Origin: Bryobacterales bacterium
GTDB taxonomy: Bacteria > Acidobacteriota > Terriglobia > Bryobacterales > Bryobacteraceae
Direction of reading: 5' to 3'
DNA length: 64,000 nucleotides
Assembly (NCBI GenBank): GCA_020851555.1
Contig: JADZCM010000054.1
Span: 24,564 to 88,563, forward strand
Position 1 is the stretch's first letter; each line of letters starts with the position of its first letter. A model generated the notes under the pieces. It saw only the letters and a program-made list of their open reading frames with translations. It was not told the DNA's origin and searched no databases. Position numbers and translations under genes: made by a program. This document shows, piece after piece, positions 56,234 to 64,000 of the stretch.

Positions 56234-57409
56234 ATGAACATGCGGCTCAGTGAGATCCAAAACGCGTTGCGTGAACAACGGCTGGACGGCTGGTTGTTCT
56301 TCGATCACCACCGCCGGGATCCGCTCGCCTACCGCGTTCTCCAACTCGATCCTCCCACCGACCCCACGCGCCGCTGGCACTACCTGATTCCGGCGGAGGG
56401 CGAACCGCGCAAGCTGGTCCACCGGGTGGAATCCACCATCCTAGACGGATTGCCGGGCACAAAGGCAGTCTACGCGGGCTGGGGCACGCTGGTGGATGGC
56501 CTGACGCGCCTGGTGGGCGGCAACCGGAAACTGGCCATGCAGTACTCGCCCCGGTGCGCCATCCCTTCGTTGTCGATGGTCGACGCGGGCACGATGGAGC
56601 TGATCCGCAGCTTGGGCGTGGAAGTCGTCAGCAGCGCCGACTTGATTCAGCTTTTCGAGGCCCGGTGGGACCCGGCCAAGCTGGCGAGCCACTTGGAAGC
56701 GGGCCGGCGGGTTGACGCCGTACGCCGCGGCGCCTTCGAACTCGCCGGCGAGAGGATCCGGTCCGGGGCGCTGATCAGCGAGCATGAACTGCGGCAATTC
56801 ATCCTGTCGAAGTTCGAAGAGAACGGCCTGGAGACGAACCACGGGCCCATTGTGGCGGTGGGCCCCAACGCCGCGGACCCGCACTACGAACCGCCCGAAC
56901 AGGGGAGCGCGGCCATCCGGCCGGGCGGCCTGCTGCTGATCGATCTCTGGGCCAAGCTGAAGCGCCCGGGGAGCACTTACTACGACAGCACCTGGGTCGG
57001 ATTCTGCGGCTCCAAGCCGCCGGACGAGATGCAGCGCGTGTTTCAGGTGGTGCGCGAGGCGAGGGACCGGGCGGTGCGCCTGATCCAGTCGGCGGTTGAG
57101 AAGCACGAGCCGCTGCGGGGTTATGAAGTGGACGACGCGGCCCGTGAGTACATCAAAGCACAGAGCTACGGAGAGCGCTTCGTTCACCGGACCGGCCATT
57201 CCATCGGCGAGGAGGTACACGGCGCGGGCGCCAACATGGACAACCTCGAGACGCACGATGAACGGCGGGTTCTTCCCTGGACCTGCTTCTCCATCGAGCC
57301 GGGAATCTATCTGGACGACTTCGGAATACGGCTCGAATTGAACGTGTTTGTGGACGAGAGCCGCGCCATCGTCACCGGGGAGGTCCAGGAGGCCCTGGTT
57401 CTTGTTTAG
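56234..57409 (+). CDS. M24-family metallopeptidase (Xaa-Pro aminopeptidase-like)
   Basis: A 391-residue protein with a creatinase-like N-terminal half and the pita-bread C-terminal half. Visible metal-site parts are LLIDLWAKL and YYDSTWVGF (aspartates), RTGHSIGEEVHG (histidine), FSIEPGIYLDDFG and RLELNVFV (glutamates). It should cleave the N-terminal residue before proline or a similar substrate in the cytoplasm. Neighbouring the peptide transporter, it probably processes imported peptides. The start is ATG 56234, or ATG 56240, which has the better distance from GGAGGGG. Its end overlaps the GH31-like gene by 8 nt. Confidence 0.87.
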   Translation: MNMRLSEIQNALREQRLDGWLFFDHHRRDPLAYRVLQLDPPTDPTRRWHYLIPAEGEPRKLVHRVESTILDGLPGTKAVYAGWGTLVDGLTRLVGGNRKLAMQYSPRCAIPSLSMVDAGTMELIRSLGVEVVSSADLIQLFEARWDPAKLASHLEAGRRVDAVRRGAFELAGERIRSGALISEHELRQFILSKFEENGLETNHGPIVAVGPNAADPHYEPPEQGSAAIRPGGLLLIDLWAKLKRPGSTYYDSTWVGFCGSKPPDEMQRVFQVVREARDRAVRLIQSAVEKHEPLRGYEVDDAAREYIKAQSYGERFVHRTGHSIGEEVHGAGANMDNLETHDERRVLPWTCFSIEPGIYLDDFGIRLELNVFVDESRAIVTGEVQEALVLV

Positions 57410-59009
57410 CCGCGGCTGGATCCTGCCGGCGGCGCTTGCGGCGTCGCAGGCGCTGGCGCAGGCGCCGTTGACGCTGGCGGACGGCGAGATTGTCCTCGGC
57501 TGGGTGAGCAGTTCTTCTTTCCACTTCTGCCGCTCCTGGGGCGGCGACAAGTGCGCGCCGCGGGTTCCGGCGGTCCGTGACGACATCGAGGCAGACCGTA
57601 CGGAAACCTCTTCGCAGGTGCGTTTCAGCACCGAGCACCTGATGGTCGAGATCGACAAGCAGGACGGACGGCTTCGCGTGTTGAACCGTAGGAACGAGGA
57701 ACTGATGGCGGAAACCGCCTCCGCAGCCCGGACCGGCAGTGAGATCAGGGTAGAACGGGTGGCACGGCCCGGTGAAGCGTTCTACGGCTTGGGTGCGCGC
57801 GCGGACGCCGAAGCGGACGCGCGGGGAAAGGCGATCGAAAGCGGCAGGCCGTTCCTGTTCTCCAGCAGCGGCTACGGGTTGTACCACGGCGGCCCCGGCG
57901 TCTTCCGCTTCGACTTGGCGAGCACGAACCCGGACCGCTACACCGTCGTTGCGCGGCCGGCCCTCCGGTTCGAATACTACTTCTACTACGGACCGGCGCT
58001 CAAGGCCGTCCTGGAGGAGCATATGCGGGTCGTCGAGCCGCGGGGCCGCCTCGCGTTCGGCATCCTCAGCCCGGCGGATTTGCCGGAGGGCTCGGTTGTG
58101 GTCTCCTCTCCGGCCGGGGCTTCGTGGGAGTCGCTCGCCGCCGCAGTCAGGAGCCTGGTGCACGCGTCGCTGTCCGCGATCCCGAGTCCGGCCTTTGATC
58201 TGGGGCCGTTCCGCCGCGCCCCGGCCGCGCTGTACCGCCGCGCAGCCCAGCTTGCCTCGGTCGCCCCGCTGGTCTGCGACACGGCGAGCAGACCCGTGGC
58301 GGGCGACATGGCCAAGGCCCGGTACGGGCTCCTGGAAATGCGCCGCCGTCTGGCGCCCTTCCTCACGGCTTACGTGGACGAGGTGGAGTATCGCGGCTAT
58401 CCCGTCTGGCACCCGTTGCCCTTTCAGTATCCGAACGACAAGGAAGCCGGCAGGCTGGCCGACCAGTTCCTGGTGGGGGATGAACTGCTGGCGGCGCCCA
58501 TCTTCACCGAGAGCAACCGGCGCAGCGTGTACTTCCCCATGGGCAACTGGACCGACCTGCGGACCAACCGGGTGTACGCGGGCAGGCAGAGAGTCGAGAT
58601 CGAAGCGCCGCCCGACGCAATCCCCCTCTTCCTGAGAAACGGTTCCATCCTGCCCTTGGAGAGCGAGGAGCCCGGGGGGCCGATGGAACTGCACTACACG
58701 CCCCGGCTGGCAGCCGAGTTCTTCCTGTACGAGCCCGGCATCTCCCAGTACAGCCAGTTGCACGCCGCCCCGGCGCTCGACGTCATGAGGCTGGAGATCG
58801 ACTCCAGGAAGACGCGCGCCTACGAGTGGATCGTCCACCACCTGCCGCCGCCGCGGGAGGTGAGGACCGGCGAAACGGTCCACATAGAGGTCAAAGAGAG
58901 GCGGAGCCTACGCCCGGAAGCCTGGTACTACGACCGGGAGCGCGGGAACCTGCACATCGTGGTGCAGGCGTTCGCCGGCGAAGTGCGGGTTACGCACATC
59001 GCGTTCTGA
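57402..59009 (+). CDS. GH31-like protein lacking the catalytic half-barrel
   Basis: A 535-residue protein with a signal peptide (ending ASQALAQ). The N-terminal beta domain of GH31 is present (GEAFYGLGARAD, RPFLFSSSGYGLYHGG, then YYFYYGPALKAVLEEH), and so are the last barrel strands and the C-terminal sandwich (AAVRSLVHASLSAIPSPAFD, MRRRLAPFLTAYVDEVEYRG, LADQFLVGDELLAAPI). Between about residues 210 and 235 the strands that hold the nucleophile aspartate are missing. The place of the general acid aspartate reads SPAGASWESL rather than a GD. Hydrolysis is unlikely; it may bind sugar. TTG start at 57402, coupled to the M24 stop. Confidence 0.75.
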   Translation: MFSRGWILPAALAASQALAQAPLTLADGEIVLGWVSSSSFHFCRSWGGDKCAPRVPAVRDDIEADRTETSSQVRFSTEHLMVEIDKQDGRLRVLNRRNEELMAETASAARTGSEIRVERVARPGEAFYGLGARADAEADARGKAIESGRPFLFSSSGYGLYHGGPGVFRFDLASTNPDRYTVVARPALRFEYYFYYGPALKAVLEEHMRVVEPRGRLAFGILSPADLPEGSVVVSSPAGASWESLAAAVRSLVHASLSAIPSPAFDLGPFRRAPAALYRRAAQLASVAPLVCDTASRPVAGDMAKARYGLLEMRRRLAPFLTAYVDEVEYRGYPVWHPLPFQYPNDKEAGRLADQFLVGDELLAAPIFTESNRRSVYFPMGNWTDLRTNRVYAGRQRVEIEAPPDAIPLFLRNGSILPLESEEPGGPMELHYTPRLAAEFFLYEPGISQYSQLHAAPALDVMRLEIDSRKTRAYEWIVHHLPPPREVRTGETVHIEVKERRSLRPEAWYYDRERGNLHIVVQAFAGEVRVTHIAF

Positions 59010-59036
59010 CCGGGCTGCCTTGAGGATGGGCGCGGA

Positions 59037-59876
59037 CTACTGGTCTTCGTAAGGCAGGACGCGCAGGAACTCGCCGCAGACGCGGTAGGGGCCGTCTTCC
59101 AGTTCCGACGGCTCCAGTTCCCAGGCTTCGAACTCGGGGTTGAGCGGCTCCAGGCGGATGCGCTCGTGACGCCAGCCCTCGGCTGTGCCCGCCTTCCGGC
59201 TGGTGTAGCGCTTCACCGTGAACTCGCCGCCGCTCTCCGACGCCGCCCGGTTCTGGATGAGCAGCAACCTCCCCTGCCGCGTGCCGGCGACGCCGTGGCG
59301 GAAAACGCAGAGGCTCCCGTCGGGGATCAGCGGCTCCATGGAGCGCCCCACCACCCGGGCCACGAACATCCCGGGCGCCGGGCTCAGATCCTCCGGGGCG
59401 CGTATCCAGTCTTCGGACTCAACCTCCATGTCGGCGCCGAAGCCGCCCGCGGCGGCGCGGAGCGAGTACAGCGGCAGGTGCGTCTGGAACCGGAGCACGT
59501 GAACCTGGGATGGCTCGCCGCCTTCGACATAACGCAGGTAGAGGCGCTCCAGAGCCCGGGAGAAGTCGCTCACCGCGATGGACTCGCGGTCCGAGACGCG
59601 CACCATGTGCGAGAGCGTGTCTTCCAGGCTTGCCAGCAGCCGTCCGCCGCCGAGTTCCCGGCTGCGGGCGCGCAACTCGTTCTCCAGATGTTCCAGCACC
59701 TCGGCATCGTCGGGGTCCGCAACCTTCTCCCAGTCCTGCCGTAGCTTGACGTGAACCGCGTCCGCCTCCGCATCGTAGAGCAGCACCCCGGCGTTCACCT
59801 TAGGCCGCCCCGGCGGAGCGAGTTCCACCACCAGGTACTGCGCCTTACGCACGGGCTTGAAGGCGAGCGTACCCAT
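59037..59876 (-). CDS. DUF3037-S24 peptidase fusion (LexA-like protease without HTH)
   Basis: A 279-residue protein. Residues 10-125 match a DUF3037-like domain (QYLVVELAPPGRPKVNAGVL). Residues 140-275 are an S24 domain with intact catalytic parts: serine 179 in GRSMEPLIPDG, lysine 222 in FTVKRYTS, and an Ala-Gly cleavage-type site in RAAAGGFG (141-147). No helix-turn-helix is present. S24 domains self-cleave when RecA filaments form after DNA damage; here the DUF3037 part would be released instead of a DNA-binding part. What DUF3037 does is not known to me. It stands alone, minus strand. Confidence 0.78.
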   Translation of the reverse strand: MGTLAFKPVRKAQYLVVELAPPGRPKVNAGVLLYDAEADAVHVKLRQDWEKVADPDDAEVLEHLENELRARSRELGGGRLLASLEDTLSHMVRVSDRESIAVSDFSRALERLYLRYVEGGEPSQVHVLRFQTHLPLYSLRAAAGGFGADMEVESEDWIRAPEDLSPAPGMFVARVVGRSMEPLIPDGSLCVFRHGVAGTRQGRLLLIQNRAASESGGEFTVKRYTSRKAGTAEGWRHERIRLEPLNPEFEAWELEPSELEDGPYRVCGEFLRVLPYEDQ

Positions 59877-59910
59877 CCCTAAGAGGATATCGGATGCGCA
59901 CGGGGCGCGG

Positions 59911-60924
59911 TTAAGGGTTGTTCGGATAGTAGTACTGGCGGTGACGGATTTTGACGGTGGGCGGAAGGTTCACGGCCACCCGCAGGTTGTGGACCGTCTT
60001 CCTGCTTTCCGCATTGTCCGGCCTGAAGAGCAGGATGTACTGTGTGGTGACTTCTCCCGCCAGCGCGGCCACAGAATTGAAAATGCCCTTGGCAAGGGCC
60101 GCGGCGTACAGCCCGGTGCCGACCTTGTAAGCGTAGTTTCCCTCGTCGGAAGGATTAGAGAGGTATCCGGAGACGTCGGTGTAGACCTGCTGTAAGGGAT
60201 ACTCGACTCGCCCGCCGGTTTCCTCGCAGAGCCTCTTGAGGTTAGCGTCGCCCTCGGCGTACTGCCCGAAGGCCACGGTGCTCATGCCGTAAATGGTCAC
60301 CAGGTTGCGTTGGGCGAGTTCCAGGACTTCCTGCAGGCTCTTGCTGCTCGCCGAATCGTGCCCGTCTCCGATGACGATAATGACGCGGCGCGGCTGGACC
60401 GGTTCGCCTTCCACCAGGCTGCGCCTGGTGCAGGCCATGTATACGGCGTCGAACAAGGCGGCGCCGCCCCCGGGCTTGAGTTTCCGGATCCGGTCCGCGA
60501 TGCTCTCCGCATCGTCCGTGGTGTTGACCAGCAATTCGGCCTCGGTGGCGTAGGCGATAAGATACCCGCTGAAGCGGCGGTCGCCGGGCAGGAGGCCGAA
60601 CACCAACTCCATGGCCGCCTCCTGGAACTTCGCCCAGTGCGTGACGCTGGCATTGCTGAGGTCGAGCAGGAAGCCCACCACCACGGGTTGGTTCCTCTCA
60701 CGGCTGAAAGAGACGATCTTCTGCTCCCGGCCCTCGTCGAAGATCTTGAAGTCGCTGACCTCCAGGTTGCTGACAAAACGGCCCTTCTCGTCGGTGACGG
60801 TGACGGGGACAATGACCTCGGCGGTGCCGGTGCGCAGGGTTGGAATGTCCTGTGGAGGCGTGGTCGGAGCCTGCGCGATCAGCAGCGAGATGGCGGTCAG
60901 CCCCACCAGACATCGAGCCAGCAT
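59911..60924 (-). CDS. VWA-domain secreted protein, acidobacterial VWFA-related type
   Basis: A 337-residue protein with a signal peptide (ending LLIAQA) and a beta-rich N-terminal part (VIVPVTVTDEKGRFVSNLEV, SDFKIFDEGREQKIVSFS), then a von Willebrand A domain with the metal-site motif FLLDLSNAS near residue 87 (DxSxS expected, here D-L-S-N-A-S) and IGDGHDSASSKSLQEV near 185. The final KIRHRQYYYPNNP is the usual end of these acidobacterial proteins, which are abundant in the phylum and of unknown function. The ATG at 60924 follows the candidate -10 TATAAT (60943-60948); upstream in-frame sequence was rejected. Confidence 0.85.
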   Translation of the reverse strand: MLARCLVGLTAISLLIAQAPTTPPQDIPTLRTGTAEVIVPVTVTDEKGRFVSNLEVSDFKIFDEGREQKIVSFSRERNQPVVVGFLLDLSNASVTHWAKFQEAAMELVFGLLPGDRRFSGYLIAYATEAELLVNTTDDAESIADRIRKLKPGGGAALFDAVYMACTRRSLVEGEPVQPRRVIIVIGDGHDSASSKSLQEVLELAQRNLVTIYGMSTVAFGQYAEGDANLKRLCEETGGRVEYPLQQVYTDVSGYLSNPSDEGNYAYKVGTGLYAAALAKGIFNSVAALAGEVTTQYILLFRPDNAESRKTVHNLRVAVNLPPTVKIRHRQYYYPNNP

Positions 60925-60942
60925 GAAGGGAACCCTAGAGCG

Positions 60943-60948
60943 ATTATA
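60943..60948 (-). promoter_or_regulatory. Consensus -10 box of the VWA gene
   Basis: TATAAT on the minus strand, 18 nt before the ATG at 60924; predicted leader about 12 nt. A -35 was not found. Confidence 0.5.
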
Positions 60949-61063
60949 GCGGACGCCGGTTGGCGGGACGAAATGGCGGCGCCGCGGCGCAATCCGTGCG
61001 TCTTGTGATTTCGTGATGTGATGACCGGCCGTCTGCGGGCAATCTCCCGGCCGCCCGGTTGCC

Positions 61064-61087
61064 GGAGGGCCCCGGCCGGGGCCCTCC
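61064..61087. terminator. Perfect 24-bp palindrome downstream of the KDG-type kinase
   Basis: Positions 61064-61075 (GGAGGGCCCCGG) are the exact reverse complement of 61076-61087. It lies 7 nt after the kinase stop, between two same-strand genes, and has no T-run. It may end or slow transcription, or bind a protein. Confidence 0.5.
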
Positions 61088-61094
61088 TCTTCCG

Positions 61095-62126
61095 TCACCG
61101 CTGGACCCGGCCGGAGCCTCCGCTCTTGAGCAGCGAGTTGACCTCATCGACGGAGAAGCGGTTGAAGTCTCCGTATACCGAGTGCTTGAGGCACGAGCCG
61201 GCCACGGCGAACTCCAGCGCCTCGCGGTGCGAGGGCAGCTTCAGCAGCCCGTAGATCAGGCCGCCGGCGAACGCGTCGCCGCCGCCCACGCGGTCCACGA
61301 TGTGGGTGATGTCATAGCGCCGGCTGACCATGAACTCCTTGCGGTCGTTGAGGCAGGCCGACCAGCCGTTGTGCGAGGCGCTGAACGACTCCCGCAGCGT
61401 GATCGCCATGAGCTTGAGATTGGGATACTGATCGAGCACGCGCCCGCTCAGCCGTTCGTACTGCCCGACTTCCAGCTTGCCGGCATGCACGTCGACGTCC
61501 ACCTGGATGCCGAGCGCCATCTGGCAGTCTTCCTCGTTGGCGATACCCACGTCCACGAGCTTGAACAGTTCCGGCATCACGTCCTTGGCGGTTTTGCCGT
61601 ACTTCCACAGGTTCTTGCGGAAGTTCAAGTCGCAGGAGACCGTCAGCCCCATTTCGCGGGCAGTCCTGGCGCCCTCCAGCGCCAGGCCGGCCGCACCCTG
61701 GCTGAGGGCGGGCGTAATCCCGGTCACGTGGAACCAGCAGCCGCCTTCCAGGGATTTCCGCCAGTCGATCGCGCCGGGCTGGGAGAGCGCGATCGCGCTG
61801 TGCTCGCGGTCATAAACCACCTTGGAGGGGCGCTGGTTGGCGCCCGGCTCGACGAAGTAGACGCCGAAACGGCCTTTGGTCCGGACGATAAAAGAGGGAT
61901 CGACGCCGAAGCGCCGCATCTCACCCACAAAGGCGTCGGTGATGGGATTGTCCGGCAGCAACGTCACGTATCGCGCCGGCAGGCCGTAGGCGGCCACCGA
62001 GACGGCCACATTGGCTTCGCCGCCGCCGAACGTGGCGACGAACTGAGGAGTCTGTAGGAACCGCTCGAACCCGGGAGGGGCCAAGCGCAGCATGATTTCT
62101 CCGAAAGTAACGACAGTCTGGCTCAT
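61095..62126 (-). CDS. PfkB-family sugar kinase, 2-keto-3-deoxygluconate kinase type
   Basis: A 343-residue ribokinase-fold enzyme. The sugar loop is [16 protein letters not shown] near residue 34, and the catalytic loop reads [17 protein letters not shown] near 290. KDG kinase from many bacteria has the pattern GEIMLRL at the N-terminus and GGEANVA as here. It would phosphorylate 2-keto-3-deoxygluconate in sugar-acid degradation. AGGAGA overlaps the stop of the upstream gene and lies 9 nt before the ATG at 62126; a nearer ATG at 62135 touches it directly. The SDR and rhaM near 31 kb point to similar sugar pathways, but the link is only thematic. Confidence 0.84.
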   Translation of the reverse strand: MSQTVVTFGEIMLRLAPPGFERFLQTPQFVATFGGGEANVAVSVAAYGLPARYVTLLPDNPITDAFVGEMRRFGVDPSFIVRTKGRFGVYFVEPGANQRPSKVVYDREHSAIALSQPGAIDWRKSLEGGCWFHVTGITPALSQGAAGLALEGARTAREMGLTVSCDLNFRKNLWKYGKTAKDVMPELFKLVDVGIANEEDCQMALGIQVDVDVHAGKLEVGQYERLSGRVLDQYPNLKLMAITLRESFSASHNGWSACLNDRKEFMVSRRYDITHIVDRVGGGDAFAGGLIYGLLKLPSHREALEFAVAGSCLKHSVYGDFNRFSVDEVNSLLKSGGSGRVQR

Positions 62127-62139
62127 GTGATCCATTCTC

Positions 62140-63252
62140 CTATGGAAGAGTCGAGGGGATGGCCACGGCATCGACGCCGAAGGCGGCGTCGAGCGCCGGC
62201 AGCCCCACGCAGGACACCGCGGTAATTGCGGGAGGCCGTGAAGGATCGAGCAATCCCGCAGCGATCTTTCCCGCCTGCTCCGCGATCCCCCTAGAAAGCG
62301 AGTAGTAGCTCAGGGCGGCGACATTGGCGAGCGAACTGCCTTCATGTTCCAGCGTCCTGGCCAGCCGCTGAAAGGCAAGGCGCGCGTCTTCCGCCTCGTA
62401 ACCGAAGGCCAACTGGCTGCCGGCCAGCACCACCCTGGGGGAACCGACCAACGCGGCGTCCGAACTCCAGACGGCGGCGTCCGCGTCCTTCCGCGTCGCC
62501 AGACGAAGAGGTCCGCCGGCCGGTGAGCGCAAGCGCGCCACAAGCTCGCAGGATACGGCGGCGTGGGCCGGCGCCCTCTCGGGCTGAACCATGTCGTAGA
62601 CGGCCTTGGGGAAGTCCTTGGCGAGCAGGTTCCTGACGTCCCAGACGTCTTCGAGCGAGCTAAGGAAGCAGGTCATCCTTGCGACATCCTGGCCCTCCAG
62701 GCCGGCGGCGGCGAGCGCGCCGCGGAGCTTGGGCAACATGCGGGCGGCCAGCGGCGCCAACCGGCCCGGGAGTCCCTCCTGGCCGGCGGACTGCGCGGCG
62801 AGGAAAGCCAGCCCGTGCGGGTTCACCATGCGCCGGGAGACGGCCGTCGCCTCCAGGACAACCTGTGCTCCGGCCGAGGGCAGTCCGCCCACCTGCGCCA
62901 CGGTGAGCACCGGCAGCGGCTGCCGCCGTGCGGTGAACGTCTCGCTCACGATGGCCTGCACCCGGCGGGTGTCCCCGCTGCCGGCCACGAAGGCGCGCAG
63001 CTTGACGATCGGCGCACTTCCGGTCTGTCCGAAAAGCGCCCTGAGCGCGTCGCGCACCTGTTGCGACAGAAGCCCTTTGGAAGAAAGCGGAGAAACGAAG
63101 AAGACCAGTCTGCCCGTGTCGGCCGTGATCGCCGGAGGCGGCTCCTTCAGCGTCTCCAGAATCTGAGTCGGAGGCTCTTCCTCCCGCTGCTGCGCCGGCC
63201 CCCAAATCACCGCCGCCAGACCGAGCAGCCCAATCCGCAACCCTTTCCGCAT
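62140..63252 (-). CDS. Secreted protein with three tandem RidA/YjgF-like domains
   Basis: A 370-residue protein with a signal peptide (residues 1-20, ending WGPA). Three units follow the RidA pattern (helix 'L..AL...G.....V..L..F', then 'Y......PA....V..L......E..A'): about 45-140 ([20 protein letters not shown]), 145-250 ([20 protein letters not shown]), and 255-368 ([20 protein letters not shown]). The substrate-binding arginine of RidA (in P-A-R) is leucine, histidine and isoleucine in the three units. Canonical RidA is a cytoplasmic trimer that removes reactive imines; here the three folds are on one secreted chain with an altered site. It precedes the kinase in an operon (13 nt). Confidence 0.65.
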   Translation of the reverse strand: MRKGLRIGLLGLAAVIWGPAQQREEEPPTQILETLKEPPPAITADTGRLVFFVSPLSSKGLLSQQVRDALRALFGQTGSAPIVKLRAFVAGSGDTRRVQAIVSETFTARRQPLPVLTVAQVGGLPSAGAQVVLEATAVSRRMVNPHGLAFLAAQSAGQEGLPGRLAPLAARMLPKLRGALAAAGLEGQDVARMTCFLSSLEDVWDVRNLLAKDFPKAVYDMVQPERAPAHAAVSCELVARLRSPAGGPLRLATRKDADAAVWSSDAALVGSPRVVLAGSQLAFGYEAEDARLAFQRLARTLEHEGSSLANVAALSYYSLSRGIAEQAGKIAAGLLDPSRPPAITAVSCVGLPALDAAFGVDAVAIPSTLP

Positions 63253-63267
63253 CGCGCCGCGGACACG

Positions 63268-63273
63268 ATTCTA
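63268..63273 (-). promoter_or_regulatory. Candidate -10 box of the RidA-like/kinase operon
   Basis: TAGAAT on the minus strand, 15 nt before the ATG at 63252; predicted leader about 9 nt with no Shine-Dalgarno. Confidence 0.45.
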
Positions 63274-63343
63274 GCAGAGAAACTCCGCCGGGCGGGCGGC
63301 TGCGCGCAGGGCGATGACGGGCGCGCGGGCTTCTCTGGCGCCC

Positions 63344-63838
63344 CTACGGCAGGGTGGCGCCCAGAATGCCGGCGGCCAGTTCCTCGCGGAACTGCTTCAG
63401 CTTTTTCCGCAAGGGGGGGCGGCTGTTGGCCAGGATGGCGACTGCCAGAAGCGCTGCGTTCACCGCGCCCGGCTTGCCGATCGCCAGTGTGCCGACCGGA
63501 ATGCCTCCCGGCATCTGCGCCGTGGAAAGCAGGGAATCCAGGCCCTTGAGCGAAGCGCTCTCCATGGGGACACCCAACACCGGCAGAACCGTGTGGGCGG
63601 CCACCACGCCCGCCAGGTGGGCCGCACCGCCGGCCGCGGCGATGATCACCTCGACTCCCCGCTCTTCGGCCCCCGCCGCGAACTCGGCGGTCTGGAGCGG
63701 GGTGCGGTGCGCGGACAGGACCTTGCACTCATGGGCGACGCCGAACTTCGCCAGTGTCTCCGAGGCGTGCCGCATGCATTCCCAATCCGATTTGCTGCCC
63801 ATCAGCACGGCGACCAAAGGGCCCGTTTTCTTCGGCAT
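63344..63838 (-). CDS. purE: N5-carboxyaminoimidazole ribonucleotide mutase
   Basis: A 164-residue class I PurE that moves the carboxyl group from N5-CAIR to give CAIR in purine synthesis. It has the opening VAVLMGSKSDWECM, SAHRTPLQTAEF and the AGGAAHLAGVVAAHTVLPVL segment. The C-terminus is slightly longer than usual. The ATG at 63838 follows a TAGAAT; longer in-frame sequence to 63988 runs into the transposase remnant and was rejected. purK is not in the window; it may lie elsewhere. Confidence 0.95.
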   Translation of the reverse strand: MPKKTGPLVAVLMGSKSDWECMRHASETLAKFGVAHECKVLSAHRTPLQTAEFAAGAEERGVEVIIAAAGGAAHLAGVVAAHTVLPVLGVPMESASLKGLDSLLSTAQMPGGIPVGTLAIGKPGAVNAALLAVAILANSRPPLRKKLKQFREELAAGILGATLP

Positions 63839-63848
63839 ATGAGCCTCT

Positions 63849-63854
63849 ATTCTA
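63849..63854 (-). promoter_or_regulatory. Candidate -10 box of purE
   Basis: TAGAAT on the minus strand, ending 10 nt before the ATG at 63838; predicted leader about 4 nt, again without a Shine-Dalgarno. Confidence 0.5.
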
Positions 63855-63899
63855 CCCTGCGGTCCGCCGCGTTCGGGTGCGCGACAAAAATGTAGCCCA

Positions 63900-64000
63900 T
63901 CATGCGGCTGACGAGCGATCCGCCCAGTAGTCTTCGAACCTACGGCTGAGGCGGCAGCAGCGCAGGGCGATGATGGCGTTAGCGCCACGGACGGTCCAGA
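63900..64000 (-). CDS. Transposase C-terminus, ISKra4-like (partial at right edge)
   Basis: The last 32 codons of a reading frame entering from the right edge on the minus strand, ending at TGA 63900-63902. The sequence VRGANAIIALRCCRLSRRFE, then DYWADR, is the strongly conserved end of ISKra4-family transposases, which are abundant in Solibacter-type genomes. It may be intact or a remnant; the rest is outside the window. The gap between it and purE (about 60 nt) would contain the insertion-sequence end, but I see no clear terminal repeat. Confidence 0.72.
   Translation of the reverse strand, partial: WTVRGANAIIALRCCRLSRRFEDYWADRSSAA

Noticed and set aside
1..64000. CRISPR array, tRNA or rRNA genes
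   Set aside because: No regularly spaced direct repeats and no tRNA or rRNA-like segment were found in the short intergenic gaps.

Overview
The window is GC-rich, gene-dense chromosomal DNA, most likely from an Acidobacteriota of the Bryobacterales/Solibacteres type. The evidence is a 1,156-residue Oar-like TonB receptor with an N-terminal carboxypeptidase-regulatory-like domain, a VWA lipid-of-life-style protein of the kind expanded in Acidobacteria, LptB/LptC, BamA and TamB (so a Gram-negative envelope), and consistent codon use. The taxonomic call is inference. I see no tRNA, rRNA or CRISPR array, and no gene-free stretch longer than about 280 bases.

Left part (1-28 kb): a polysaccharide edge (glycosyltransferase, rmlA, GT-C membrane protein), a cupin, the TonB receptor, an M2-type peptidase homologue that has lost both zinc histidines, and a tight minus-strand envelope operon (seven-POTRA Omp85, SurA-like chaperone, TamB, Pcm). 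Then come housekeeping genes: sugar kinase, comEC, proS, rpiB-glyA, and a glycosyltransferase that seems to start at ATT. At 28-30 kb a repressor-like HTH gene faces a DnaJ-type zinc-finger gene across an AT-rich spacer holding a perfect palindrome. From 30 to 39 kb are tadA, an SDR, rhaM, htpX, rlmI, hppA, lptB and a fused lptC-lptA.

Centre (39.35-53.44 kb): a compact, one-strand, 14-kb virion-structure cluster. It has a small-terminase candidate, large terminase, portal, scaffold, P22-like capsid, connectors, tail tube, tail assembly chaperone with a programmed -1 frameshift, a very short tape measure, two DUF2460-like proteins and a giant Fe-S hub/tip protein. I see no integrase, replication, lysis, protease or att-like gene, and the flanks are ordinary host genes. 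Gene order and size resemble the gene transfer agent (GTA) of Rhodobacter more than a complete prophage. This is the best candidate for an undescribed system.

Right part (53.5-64 kb): an orphan Wzt-type ABC ATPase, a POT transporter, an M24 peptidase, a GH31 relative without its catalytic core, a DUF3037-S24 protease fusion, a VWA protein, a KDG-type kinase behind a triple RidA-like periplasmic protein, purE, and the end of an ISKra4-type transposase at the edge. Many genes across the window have a -10-like hexamer 6-15 nt before the start codon, which suggests leaderless or very short-leader mRNAs.
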